Below, one piece after another: positions 21,748 to 33,218 of a DNA stretch of 64,000 nt. Location: positions 26,337,501-26,401,500 of the forward strand of contig NC_088921.1 in assembly GCF_038396675.1 (NCBI RefSeq), read 5' to 3'. Both the position numbers and the translations under genes were made by a program. Every line of letters begins with the position of its first letter. The stretch's first letter is position 1. Source of the DNA: Hydra vulgaris (lineage: Eukaryota > Cnidaria > Hydrozoa > Anthoathecata > Hydridae). The notes below the pieces were generated by a model. That model saw nothing but the letters and a program-made list of their open reading frames with translations, was not told where the DNA came from and did not search any database.

Positions 21748-24700
21748 ATGACAACAAAAGTATCTGAGGTGTATCCCTGTCCCAAGAAGGGGTTTAAAAA
21801 AAGAAGATCGAGTCGCAAGAACATGTTCCTAGTTAACGTCACTCTGGATAGAATGGAAACAAACCAGCTGCCCCTAAGGATTCACGTTATCCAACGCTAC
21901 TTATTTTTAAGAGAACAATCTCCAAAGAAAGCACTGAAGGATCTCGTCGCTTGTCCTTTAATGTCCAAAACTTTCAAGTAAGCTTTTAGCTTTAGAAATC
22001 AATAGATAAGAACATTATTTCATGTTTTATGTCAAATATAGTAAAGATAATTTAATAAGTTATGTTTTTAATTTACGGAAGTTCTTCATAGATTAAAATG
22101 CATAACAAACAATGAATTTTGCAATGTCAGTTGTATCCTTTCCGGAATCTTAATTCCTTGGAGAAAAACTGGCTTCAAAGTCATCAGTGACAAAAGGATG
22201 ATGTATCATGTCAAGAAGTATGTAGAAAAGTACATAGCATTGAAGAAATCCCAGAAAAAAATTGGAATTGGTTATCTTGAGACAAGAAATAAATTTGAGA
22301 AATCAATGACAGGTAGGGGATAAATATTAAATGTTAAGATTTTCTAGTCAAACAGCCAGTACTAAGCTAATTTATTGTGAAGTAAATAGTTTACTTTTTC
22401 TTGTTCTTACCTAATAAAATTAAATTTAAAGGATTATTTTGGGCTGGAGAAGACATTACGCTTCTTGAACGTAGTTTAAAGACTGATAGGCTAAGACTGG
22501 AAGCAGATAAGATTGAAGATTTAACCTTCATACGGGACCAGCTAAGTTGCAGAAAGATGGTGATTGGAGCGTTGGACGGTCGGTTTGTAGATGTTAGTAA
22601 TAGATCTGCATCAAGAAATAACTCTAAAACCTCTGGTATAGTAAAAAAAACTTTCCATGATTTCTCCGGATTTTCCTCTGAAAGTGAAATGATTACTGAT
22701 GACTCTAATGATACATGTTCCGAAGATGATTTTAAGATTGGTAACGCATCAAAGAAGAAGACAGTAAAAAATATGACTCTAAAGATACCAAAAGACATTT
22801 TTTCAAAAACTGCCAGAACTGCTATTGGGATGGGAATATCTACTAACCAGGCAACAGCACTTATCTCTTCTTTTCTTTGCAATGCCGGTGGAGATATAGA
22901 AAATGTAACATTATCCCACAGCTCAACTCACAGGATTTTTGATACAATAATAAGAAATGATGCTGGTGTTCTTAGAGCAAACATAACCAGTATGGTTAAG
23001 ACGAGCGGCAAACCCATCATTGTGCATTTTGATAGCAAAATTATCAAAGATTATACGGGTAGCATAGATGAGACAAAAGACCGAACTTGTGTGCTTATAA
23101 GGCATGACAATCAGTCCCATCTGTTAGGCGCTCCAGGGTTGGAACACGGCAGTGGTGAGGCTCAGTTCACAGCAATTCAAAATCTATTAGATTCTTTTGA
23201 TCTAGGGCAGTTCATCCACGGAGTTTGTTTTGATACCACTGCTTCAAACACTGGCTATTTAAAAGGAGCTTGTGCAAGATTAGCTAATTTTCATGGCCGA
23301 CCATTGCTCTTGTTAACCTGCCGCCATCATGTAGGAGAGCTCCATATAAAACACTTTTGCAATGAAGTTGCAGTAAACAAATCTGTTGGACCAGAGAATC
23401 AACTATTTAAATCTCTAAAGCAGAACTGGCATGGTATTGATGCAAACAACGAGAAGATGCTGTTGAAATTTAATCACCAGAATGTTAAGGGTACCTGGTT
23501 GGAGAAGCAGGCTCTATTGGCGCTAAAAACTTGCAAGGACCTGATAGATAAAAACAAGTTAAGAAATAGTCAGGTAAGGTTAAAACAAAGAAATATATTA
23601 CTTTAAAACAACTTTATACCAAATATATATACCAACTATAAAAATAGAAAGAAGAAACATAAAAGTTTTTAATTAAGTTGTAAATTATATACATTTAGAC
23701 TTTTGAGAAGCGCAAAGATTATTGTGAACTGGCAGAGCTTGTAGTTATGTTCCTTGAAGAAGATCAGACAGTTAGGTATAAAATTCACAAAACCGGAGCT
23801 ATTTCACACGCCAGGTTCATGGCAAAGGCATTGTACTATATGAAGTTCAATTTGCTTCTCCCTAAGATCAGACAGGTTTTTTTTCTGAGTGATGAAATTG
23901 TTAAAGAGATCAACAGAATGGCTGAATATATTTCTCTTTTCTGGGCATCGTGGTTTTTGACCTGCGAGTTTTCTGATTCTGCAGCTTTTGAAGTAAAACT
24001 TAATTTCCTAAATATTTTTATATTAGTCTCATAATTTAAGAATAATTTGTTTCAAAAAAATACCAACTAAATTGTTTTAGAATAATGACATAAATAAATG
24101 ACACTTATTACATTAGATGTTAGACGTGTCATTATCAACCTTACTTACTATCTGTATTGCATTATTTTTAACTCACACTCTTAGGATCAACGAAACTATT
24201 GGCAGATGTGCCATTACAATGCGTATGAGCCTGCTGCAGAAGTGGTATTAAAATCATGGCGAAACCATATGTGGTATTTGGATCCATCAACCGTGGTGCT
24301 GGCGCTAGCATGTTCTAATAAAGATCACTACATCGAAATGGAAAAGATGGCAAAAGTTCTTTATTCAACCCAACGGAGTGGCATTAAAAATGTAGGAACG
24401 GTTAGAACCAAAACTAAAATCCTTTCTGATAGCAGTTTTTTGTTTAATATAGATCAACCACCAGGTCTTGAATCATATATTTCGCCAGATTCCTGGTTAA
24501 TTTTTGATATCCTAGGTCATACTTCTGAAAAATGTCTATGGATGAAACTCCCTCAGATTTTTTGGAAAGAATTTCCAGGATACAATGAGTTTCAAAGCTT
24601 CGTAAAATCTGTCGAAGTTGTTAACGACTCATCAGAACGTGCAGTAAAACTCATTCAAGATAATGTAGAGCGTGCGAAGAGCGAGGAAAAACTTCAGAAC

Positions 24701-24805
24701 CTTCTCCAAATGAAAAACTCTTGGAAAAAGCCATTTAAAAAGACGAAGAATGGATACAAGGAGTCAGTTACAACGCCTGCTCCCTCGCTACTGGCTGTGA
24801 GTTAA
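21748..24805 (+). CDS. intact five-exon transposase of an unnamed family
   Basis: Exons are 21748-21977, 22092-22312, 22432-23573, 23699-23992 and 24185-24805. Every junction is GT-AG and every phase agrees (2, 1, 0, 0), giving 2508 nt, about 835 residues, with no stop. The N terminus is basic (KKGFKKRRSSRKN). The middle contains VHFDSKIIKDYTG, then GAPGLEHGSGEAQ, GVCFDTTASNTG and LLLTCRHHVGELHIKH. The Asp in HFDSK, the Asp in CFDTT and a later Glu are candidate metal-binding residues of an RNase-H-like fold (inference), and CRHH recalls the C-x2-H of hAT proteins. The C-terminal third has KTGAISHARFMAKALYY, RNHMWYLDPSTVVLALA and VVNDSSERAVKLIQD. This arrangement resembles uncharacterised multi-copy proteins of Hydra and arthropods. 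The start ATG gives the longest frame to the first donor. Confidence 0.8.
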
Positions 24806-24964
24806 TAATTCAAAACCTTTCCAATATCTCTAATAATTAGAATTACCTTACTGTAGACTCTAAACCTTGAAAATGTATTTAAAAAAAAACTAAATTATGT
24901 GATTTTTAGAGATATGTGTCTTAAAGGAAAGAATTTATTATATATAATAAATATAATAGCAGCT

Positions 24965-25130
24965 ATGGCAGTACTTAGAGTTCTTACTTTAATATCGGAG
25001 GTCCGAGGATTGATGCCGGTTTAGTCATATAAACGACATTTACTAGTAAAAAATTTTCCCGCGGTGCTCTGTGATGAGCACTTAAAATTTAATGAGAATT
25101 TAAAATAACACACACAAAATCTAAGTAGAT
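24965..25130 (+). mobile_element. second tRNA-derived SINE, different family
   Basis: The head CTATGGCAGTACTTAGAG resembles an A box and CCGAGGATTGATGCCGG resembles a B box about 40 bp later, with a TTTAATATCGGAGG stretch between. A body with CCGCGGTGCTCTGTGATGAG follows and the 3' part becomes A/AC-rich. It lies in the 3' non-coding part of the 21118-26188 transposon. Ends and target duplication are not clear. Confidence 0.5.
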
Positions 25131-26546
25131 ATTTTCTGAAATATATGAACACATTTTGATCTAGTTAAATCTACAGCAAAATATTTAAAGTCCTATAACA
25201 AATCTTTTGGGGTAACCATTTTAAGTTTGGCTTTGTTTAATCTTAGGTTCCAATAAAAGTAATTTTTTTAAAAACATCATTTGATACCAATAAGAAGTAA
25301 AAAAAAAAAAATATTGCACCATGACTGAAAATGACCTCATTGATCAACAAAAAGGCACTTTGAAATAACACAAATGTTGATTTTTCTATCAAAATCAGTG
25401 AACGGTAGGCATTGTGTATTTCTTAACTCGAAAAGCACAGTGTTTTTTTTGGTATGGGAACACATGAAGAGAATATAAATGAAAAAATTAACTGGATTCG
25501 ACATCAGAATTGATTCGCGCCGTTGTGTTTAAAACTGCTCAATTTTTATCACTTATTAAGATGGGATCTAATATTTTGGTTTTTGTAAAAAAGCTTTTAT
25601 ATAGTCCAATATTTTTACTAGATCTATTTAAAGTTTTGAAAATGTTTACTGTTTATGATTCCACACTTGTGAGGTTTGGAGGGGTTTCTATTTCTAATAC
25701 CATTTTCTTGTCTAAATATGACATTTTAGAAAAGTTGAAGTAATTTATTACATCCAGATGCCCTTCCTCGTTTTAAACTTTGCAGACCAGAACTGAGTAT
25801 TTTTTTGACATTACCACTAGGAAGATTACCATCCAAGGCAGGCATTGTTTTAAAGCATTATACTATATGGATTTTGTATATGAAATGCTTGTTTTATGTA
25901 TGTGTAATGCTAAATTCTTTAGTTACCTGTCTGAATATTTTGTTGTAATTTGATATGGTTTACAAGACGTTTATTTAGAAAGCATATTGTCATTGTTAAA
26001 TCATTTTAATCACATTTTGAAATAAGGTTGAAATTGCCTAGTGCGTAACTTCGAACGACCGGCGCGAATACTTCTAACAGGAAAAAATAAAAAATAAAAA
26101 AATTTGACTTATAAATATGACCTCTACGCCACTCATTAGCGACTCCGCATGTAATTTGGTTGTCAAAAAAAAATTATGGGATGGCCTAATATACTGCTAA
26201 AAATAAATAAATACGTTATCTAATAAATGAATAAATTCATTGAGTTTTTTTTTTTTCTTAAACGGTTAATGATTAAAAAATCAAAATTAGGCAAAACTAT
26301 TTTATTTCACAAATAAAGTGCAGAGTGAGCAATATAAAATTGACTAAATTTTGTTCGACAAAATGGTTTATTTAAAAAGTTACTATTTTTTAGGGTAAAT
26401 TTGTTTTTTGTTTTCAATGTGAAAAAATCTTTGAAAATAAGTATGAAAGATGAAACTTTGTAAACGTTTAATTTATACATTTTAAGAACTTTCATGTCTT
26501 TAAATAACATTTTTAACCGCACATTTTGTGCGGTTTAAGATTTTAA

Positions 26547-27436
26547 AAGGGTCAGGGGCAATAACATCCGTTTTTGCCATGTATAATAACATCCGTGAAA
26601 CAACATCCGAAATTTCATCGATGTATAATAACATCCGAGAAATAACATCCCAAATTTCATTGATGTATAATAACATCCATGCAACTACATCTGTAGATTT
26701 TTCGGATGTAACTACATCCGAATTTTATTTTTTTTAATAATACATTGTTTTAACCAGATGTAGTTATACATTTCATTTTTTTCGGATGTAACTACATCCG
26801 AGAAAAAAAAAGAATTAAAAATGCATTATTTTAACCAGATGTAGTTACACATCGGATGTAACTACATCCGGAAAATTATTTATTTGATAATACATTATTT
26901 TAACAGAATGTAGTTAAACATCTGATTTTTTTCGGATGTAACTACATCCGGAAAAAAAAACTATAATAATACATTATTTTAACCAGATGTAGTTACGAAT
27001 TTAATTCTTTTCGGATGTTACTACATCCGGATTTTTTTATATAATGCATTATTTTAACCAGATGTAGTTACACATCTGATTTTTTTCGGATGTAACTACA
27101 TCCGGGAAAAAAGTAATTTAAAAATGCATTATTTTAACCAGATGTAATTACACATCTGATTTTTTTCGGATGTAACTACTTCCGGAAATTTATTTCATTT
27201 TATTTTATTTTTAATAATGGAATATTTTAGGCGGATGTAGTTACACATCGAGAAAAAATCCAGGATGTAGTTACATCTTTCTAAAGATGTTATTATGCAT
27301 CGATGAAATTTGGGATGTTATTTCTTGGATGTTAATTCAGTAAAGAAAAAAAGCGGATGTTCTTTCACAAAAATGCGCGGATGTTATTTCACTACTCCGC
27401 GGATGTTGTTGGACAGATGTAGTAATCTTTTCCCTT
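26547..27436. mobile_element. foldback element built of GGATGT/ACATCC palindromes
   Basis: About 890 bp is filled with the words AACATCC and TACATCC and their inverses. The core holds seven copies at ~80-bp spacing of a perfect or near-perfect palindrome CGGATGTAACTACATCCG (26,703 to 27,185), alternating with a second imperfect palindrome AGATGTAGTTACACATCT. The outer left part carries only ATAACATCC-type words and the outer right part only GGATGTTATT-type words, so the whole folds on itself. Ends read AAGGGTCAGGGG and, reversed, AAGGGAAAAG, both next to TTAA, a possible target duplication. It has no gene. Confidence 0.75.
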
Positions 27437-27781
27437 TTAAAAACATATTAAACTTATGGCGTGTTTCTGCCGAAAATAAAGAATGTCACAATTTACTTTT
27501 GCAAGTATTTTTCCGAAGCAACATTTGTATACTTAATATAACAAGGTATAAGTGAGTAATAAATTTGCTATAGTTTTTTAATTTTTAATAACTTCTGGTT
27601 TTAAACGAAATTCTTTTAGCGATTTTAGAGCTAATGTATTTAAAATATAGTTTCCATGGTAACTATTTTATCTTGATAAATTCCAACAAACTTTGTGAAC
27701 GACTCTTTTTTATTTCAACTTTGTCTGGGTGGCAATTTTTTTGATTTTGATATGCAAAATAATATCTAATTAACACCAACA

Positions 27782-27852
27782 GGGAGGAGCGATTTTACAG
27801 TTCTTTAAAATTTAAGAAAGATGTCCGCAATTTTTAAAGATTCGCCCTCCCT
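27782..27852. repeat. short inverted repeat
   Basis: GGGAGGAGCGATTTTACAG at the left and AAAGATTCGCCCTCCC at the right are inverted relatives around an AT-rich centre. It is probably a degenerate miniature element. Confidence 0.4.
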
Positions 27853-28108
27853 CGTTTTATTCTTATTCACACTTACTCTGTATTATGAGTTAATATTATT
27901 CTGTATATTTATGTACTTATTTTATCACCTTTATTCTTCATCATAAAGTTTTGATGGTGGAGAATTTGATCAAGTAAATATAATATGAAAATAGTCATAA
28001 TATTTATATAATAGTTAGTCAACTCAAAGAACCATTGCCATAAGAAATAAAATATAAATTATATTAAAATAAATTTATTTCTTATAACTATGGAAACACA
28101 AACTGAAG

Positions 28109-28872
28109 ATGTGCCGGAACTAGTTTATGCCGAGTCCCCGTTTCGAGGTACTGAGCAGAACATACCGAGTCCGAATTAGGGTACCCGACACCGGGTCCAT
28201 ATTAAAAAGTTGCAATAAAAGCTTGTAAAATCTCTAGCGGTGAATTGTTTTGACAAAATAACGCTGGTTAATTTGTACTTATTAAGTTTGCCTAAATATA
28301 TCAAGTTTCTTTCAATAAACAACTATGTTTACACTCGTGGTCACGAATTCAAATTACTCAAACTAATGTGTAAACTCGGTGTTCCTAAATATTCTTTTTC
28401 CCTTTGGTTTGTTAATGTTTTGAGTAACTTGCCGTATGAGGTCGTTAATGCCAAAATTAGGTATTAAAATTAGTTAACTCTATCCACTTCAAAAAATTCT
28501 CTCACACAAGAAAAAGAAGCTATTCAAATATCCGTATAAATCAGATTCCTTTTTGCAATATATTCTGATTGTTTTGCAAAAGTATATTTAAAAATTTTTT
28601 TTTAGTGAAGCATATCTATATTTAGTAAATAGGGTTTTTTGGTTATCGACTCCATAACACTCATAGACTTATATCAAGAAGTTTATTGATTAAAGTTTAA
28701 ACTAACACAAAACTAAACTAAACAAATATCTACAGCACTTAAGGTTAATTTTTATAAAAATTTCTTTCAAGATACTCGGTACCGAGTACTGCAACAAAAC
28801 GGCCGACTACGGATACCCGGTAAAACAGCCAAATAACCGGGACCCCGGGTCCGAACCGGATACCCAGCACAT
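28109..28872. mobile_element. GC-rich-ended element enclosing an RT tail
   Basis: The left boundary starts ATGTGCCGGAACTAG and the right boundary reversed starts ATGTGCTGGGTATCCGG. Both ends are unusually rich in CCGGGT, GGTACC and CCGAGT words (28131-28200, 28775-28865) compared with the AT-rich interior. The arms match only loosely, so ends and superfamily are uncertain. The interior includes the reverse-transcriptase tail at 28225-28467. Confidence 0.45.
28225..28467 (+). pseudogene. C-terminal tail of a non-LTR reverse transcriptase
   Basis: The plus strand encodes YVYTRGHEFKLLK, then a Cys/Lys segment, then FSLWFVNVLSNLPYEVVNAK. This matches the tail found after the RT domain of CR1/Jockey-type elements (TRG-x-F/L-KL ... 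F-x-N-R-VVN-x-WN-x-LP-x-EVV). The RT core is absent, so it is a 5'-truncated remnant. Confidence 0.6.
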
Positions 28873-28880
28873 CATTTGCA

Positions 28881-30394
28881 CAAACTTGTCTCTTTTTTTT
28901 GCATACTGTAAAAATCACGCAACTTTGATCAAAATTGGAAAACGGGTACAATGCGGAAATTATTATGTTTTCTCTTACCATCCAGTAAATGAAATTACAG
29001 GTAAAATACACTATATTAAAGTTATTTTATAAAATTACGACCTGTTTTCAAAGTTGTTAGCCTTAAGTACTTCGTACTAGATAGTGTGTTTTGCACACTT
29101 AATTGGTTTAGTGTTTTCGGAACATTCTCCTCCATCAAAGTATTAAAAATTACTCTTTGTTTTTTCAAGTTCATAAGTGGAACAATTTTCTTAGTACTGT
29201 TGCAACATCCGCTGCCAGATCTTCCATAGGTTGTGTAAATTTATTTTTTTCCTCTTCTACTATTCGATAGAAGACCAAGAGTAAAACATGTAGCAATCAC
29301 TTCATTTGTTAAATATTTTTTTTGTGTTGCGAATAACTGCTTCAATATCAGTGAATACAAGTTTGGTTTTTTACCAGCCTGATAAATAGATTTACTTTTT
29401 TTCGAAGTAAAATAGTTTAAATATTGTCTATTTTAAAAAATAAATGCAGATAGTTTTTACTATATTTTGAGATTAAAAAAAAAAGATTTTAAAACTGCTC
29501 TTACAACAGCATCCATGTTGCTAAGAGAACTCGGGCTAAATTTGAAAAGCTTAAGTCCAAATGTAAGCCTAGGAACTGTTTATGATAGGAACTATTATAT
29601 AGATGAACAATTTTCAACAGCTGCAAAAATGTCCGCTCCAGAAATGTCACTTTTAAGGCAAAAACCATATCTTCGCCAATTTTAAAAATAAAAAGCTAAA
29701 ATGTTTGGTGAATGTTCATTATACCCTGGCCAACAATAACTATTATTGTTATGAGACGAAACCAAGAACAAATGAAATAGCAAATAATAAACATATGGTA
29801 CGTATTTCATATTAATTTTCAGCTTTCTATTAATTATAAATAGTCACCAGCATGTATGATACATTTTTGTTTGATTGAATAAATATCATACATGTGCAGA
29901 GCACCATAAACACATAGCGTAATAACTTATATTTAACGTACTCGTTTTAATATTATTATTTTTGGAATACCTTTCAACTAAATATTCTTTGGAGGACAAA
30001 TTGCACATCTATGATGTCTTGATAGATTGCATAAACATGTAGAGTAGCACACCAAGGACAACATCAAGGACAAAAAGTAGGCACCATATATGAAACATGT
30101 AACATAACAATATTTAAACTAATTTAATTATTTCCATAATTTATAGTACACTTACAAATATTACTAATATTAATGTATAGAATAAACCAACTCTAAAATA
30201 ACACACCAAGGATACATGACATCATGTGACATGCTTATTGCATTTAAATTTAGATCTAAATGTTAAAAATTTTTTCTATTATACTGGTTTTAATAGTTAG
30301 ACTTCCTGGTCGAATATTAAACAAAATCATCAAAAACGTATTTTATAAATTACCTAGGCATAAATATTCTATGCATATGGGAGCGCAGCAATAA
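28881..30394. other. mostly non-coding stretch
   Basis: An open stretch at 29467-29685 (plus) contains ALTTASMLLRELGLNLKSLS and is protein-like but unrecognised. A minus-strand segment near 29150-29330 reads LAADVATVLRKLF and may be a transposase fragment. Nothing else is supportable. Confidence 0.3.
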
Positions 30395-30402
30395 CATATG
30401 AC

Positions 30403-31000
30403 AGGTGGCAGGAATAATGTTGAAAAATGAATTTCGGAATAATGTCGAATTTATTAAAAAGGCCTAATGTCGCAAAAAATAAGGAATAGTGTTGCAAATG
30501 AATTTTATGAATAGTGTCGAAAAAAAAAAAAAAGGAATAGTGTTGCAAATGAATTTTATGAATAGTGTCGAAAACAAAAAAAATGAATAGTGCCGCAAAT
30601 AGTAAAATCGAAATAGTGCTGAAAACATAAAAAAGGAAGAGTGTTGCAAATAGTGAAAGCGGAATAGTGTTGCAAATGAATCTAAGGAATAGTAATTACT
30701 ATTTGCGACATTATTCCAATTTTACTATTTGCGACACTATTCCGTTTTTAATATTTGCGACACTATTCCTTTTTTATGTTTTCGACACTAATCCTTAGAT
30801 TCATTTGCAATACTATTCCGTTTTTTTGTTTTCGACACTGTTCATTAGACTCCTTTGCGACATTATTCCTTATTCTGTTATTCGACAATCAATCATGCGG
30901 CAATTTGCGACACTATTCCTTTTTCACATTTTTGACAATCAAATTTGTGACAATAAAAATTTGCGACAATCAAAATTTTGCGACACTATTCCGCCACACC
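30403..31000. mobile_element. foldback element built of GGAATAGTGTCGCAAAT words (8-bp TSD)
   Basis: The left half contains repeated GGAATAGTG(T)(C/T)G(A/C)AAA words in one orientation, and the right half repeats the inverse ATTTGCGACACTATTCC. The centre is the turning point near 30695 (AGTAATTACT). The ends read AGGTGGCAGGAATAATGT and, reversed, GGTGTGGCGGAATAGTGT. Both flanks are the identical 8-bp CATATGAC (30395-30402, 31001-31008). There is no gene; frames across it are artefacts of the repeat. Confidence 0.85.
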
Positions 31001-31621
31001 CATATGACTACTTAAAAAGAATTTTCTTTAATATTTCTATACTTAAATTTTTTTACTTAACTGAGCTATTTAAAAATTCATAATTATAAAGGTTTGAGTT
31101 TTTAAAATACAGCAATGAAACAAGTGTCACATATCTACTCAAAAATAAAGGTGCTATTGTAAACATGCACCATTTTACAGATTTCTTCAAACAAATTAAA
31201 TCTATTTCGGACCATATCATCAATACCACAATTAAGAATACTATAAAGAATATAATTGTATAAAGAAAATTACAAAAGAAGGTCTAAACACTCTGCTTTT
31301 AGAGCAAGTTCCTTCTTTGATTCAGAACTTCACCTCATAGAAGTAATAAAGGGGTCTGATGAGCAGAGCAACCTTTGCATTAAATTTCCATTTGTAATTT
31401 TTCTAGAAAATTTTCTCGTAAAATGTTTTCAAAAATTTTTAATACCTTTGTTTTTACTTTCCAGGGCTTCTTCAGATACCATTTAAAATGTGCTACATTT
31501 GTCTTAAATGTATCTTACTTATGATTTTATTAATGTTTTTATTACTTAATCAAAATATTATTAACCTTGAAAACTTAAATGGCTTTAAAAAAACTATTAA
31601 AAAGAGTATTTTAAAGTATAA

Positions 31622-31779
31622 AAATTTACTTAATGATTTTTTCTAAATTTGTTCACTGCTAGCTTCTTATATAAACTCTTATTTTTTAAAATATATATTA
31701 AAATTTACTTAATGATTTTTTCTAAATTTGTTCACTGCTAGCTTCTTATATAAACTCTTATTTTTTAATATATATTTTA
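31622..31779. repeat. 79-bp tandem duplication
   Basis: A 79-bp unit beginning AAATTTACTTAATGATTTTT and including GTTCACTGCTAGCTTC occurs twice head to tail with almost no divergence. Confidence 0.85.
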
Positions 31780-31928
31780 ATATATATTTTAAACATTGCG
31801 TTAGCAATAAACGTGGTAATATTAAGAAAAAGTAACGATATATGTTTGTATAATTGTTATCTTACATTTTAATGCAATTATAATGTAACAATTTAACGTA
31901 AAAATTTTGAAAATATTTTTATTTTTTT

Positions 31929-32056
<128 letters not shown>

Positions 32057-32529
32057 ATGTAAAGCGGTTCTTGATGATAAGACCTTTTTTCTCTTCTGCA
32101 AGTTTCCCGCGTTCTTCTTACAGTTAGTATTACAGAAGTTTGTTTATTATTTATATTTGTGATTTTTTATATTTATATGTATATTCAATCTTAACGAATC
32201 TTTATTATGTAATCACGAAAATGTATACTATGGAATAAAAACAAATTAAAAAAAAAAAAAAAATTTTTTGCAACATTTTTATAGTTTATCTGGATCAATT
32301 GGGTGCTTACAGGACAACACATAAAGAATAATGAAAATCTTATAAAAAGACCCTTATTAATTCCAAGTATTTCAGCAAAAGTTTCATGGCTAATAAATGC
32401 CCTTTCATTTGTGTTTCTATTATTGGATGTACCAGAGCCACCAACTTTTGGTACATTAAGTAAGTCATTAAGTAAATAAGCTAATCATTTTATCTTGGTC
32501 TTCTTCTGTCTTTTATGTTACAGACATTC

Positions 32530-32670
32530 AAAACAACGAATCCAGAGATGGAGAGTGTGAATTTCAAGAACCAAAGACATCTGATTTGGTTGTCTATTGT
32601 AAACAATTACGAAATCACTCATTTCTAAAGGATTTAATCAACATTGCAAACTTGATAAAAATCATTTAAT
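32530..32670 (+). other. exon-like fragment, unrecognised
   Basis: The plus strand encodes DIQNNESRDGECEFQEPKTS followed by DLVVYCKQLRNHS before a stop at ~32669. It lies just outside the left end of the 32708-35705 element. It may be a leftover of another copy of that element's gene; the family is unknown. Confidence 0.2.
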
Positions 32671-32987
32671 GAAGAAAGAAGAGCGGAAACTTTCCCATCA
32701 ATCTTAGTAGGGTAATTCCATGTCAAAACAACAAGTCGAAATAACCCACCATCTCAGAAAAACTTGATTTTTTGCACAAATGCAGTTAATAGTGTCGTTA
32801 GGAATAATCAAAAATAATTTGAAACCAATTTCATTATGTTAGAGGCAAAAATTATTTCAATGTTTTTTAATGCACATATCTATTTTATTATTGTTTTATT
32901 TTTGCAAATTTATTTTTGGATTTTATTTACCGTTTTGGTTATAATCTCCATATAGAGATTACAACTAAAATAATCTCTCCCAAAAAA

Positions 32988-33168
32988 ATAATAATTTCTC
33001 ACATAAGTATTATCATTGTTACTCAAATGTTATAACCAATTGCTCCATTTAACTAATTAAACAAGAAACCAGAAATTCATTTTTATTTCTTCTTTGAATA
33101 ATTAAATAAAGCAATTGGTTCTAACGTTTGAGTTTTGATTATAATACTCATGTGAGAAATTATTATTT
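32988..33168. mobile_element. MITE nested in the 3.0-kb element
   Basis: The inverted arms both begin ATAATAATTTCTCACAT and continue with GAGTATTAT/AAGTATTAT, ACTCAAA(T/C)GTTA and ACCAATTGCT. The total length is ~180 bp with a short unique centre. It has no ORF. Confidence 0.75.
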
Positions 33169-33218
33169 ATTTAATGTTGGTCTTAGAAAAATAAAATATT
33201 GAAATTAAATATTTTATA

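Larger units (their letters stand above)
21118..26188 (+). mobile_element. near-intact 5.07-kb DNA transposon, unassigned (8-bp TSD)
   Basis: The element begins TAGGCCATCCCAT and ends with its exact inverse ATGGGATGGCCTA, a 13-bp perfect terminal repeat. Both flanks carry the identical 8-bp ATATACTG (21110-21117 and 26189-26196), a textbook target duplication. Inside is an uninterrupted five-exon transposase gene (21748-24805). Subterminal regions hold copies of a GGCGCGAAT-like word. 8-bp duplications and a TAG terminus fit hAT-like elements, but the protein is not a canonical hAT transposase as I know it. A tRNA-derived SINE lies within its 3' part, so the insertion is not brand new although the coding region shows no damage. 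Confidence 0.85.

Noticed and set aside
22391..22882. 163-codon minus-strand frame opposite transposase exon 3
   Set aside because: Shadow of the plus-strand exon, which has matching splice phases and family motifs.
26528..27310. CRISPR-like array (palindromic repeats at ~80-bp spacing)
   Set aside because: Spacers are themselves similar, the genome is eukaryotic, and the whole has foldback-element symmetry with no cas-like genes.
30464..31083. Phe/Ser-rich frames across the foldback element
   Set aside because: Products of the repeated GGAATAGTG words on either strand.
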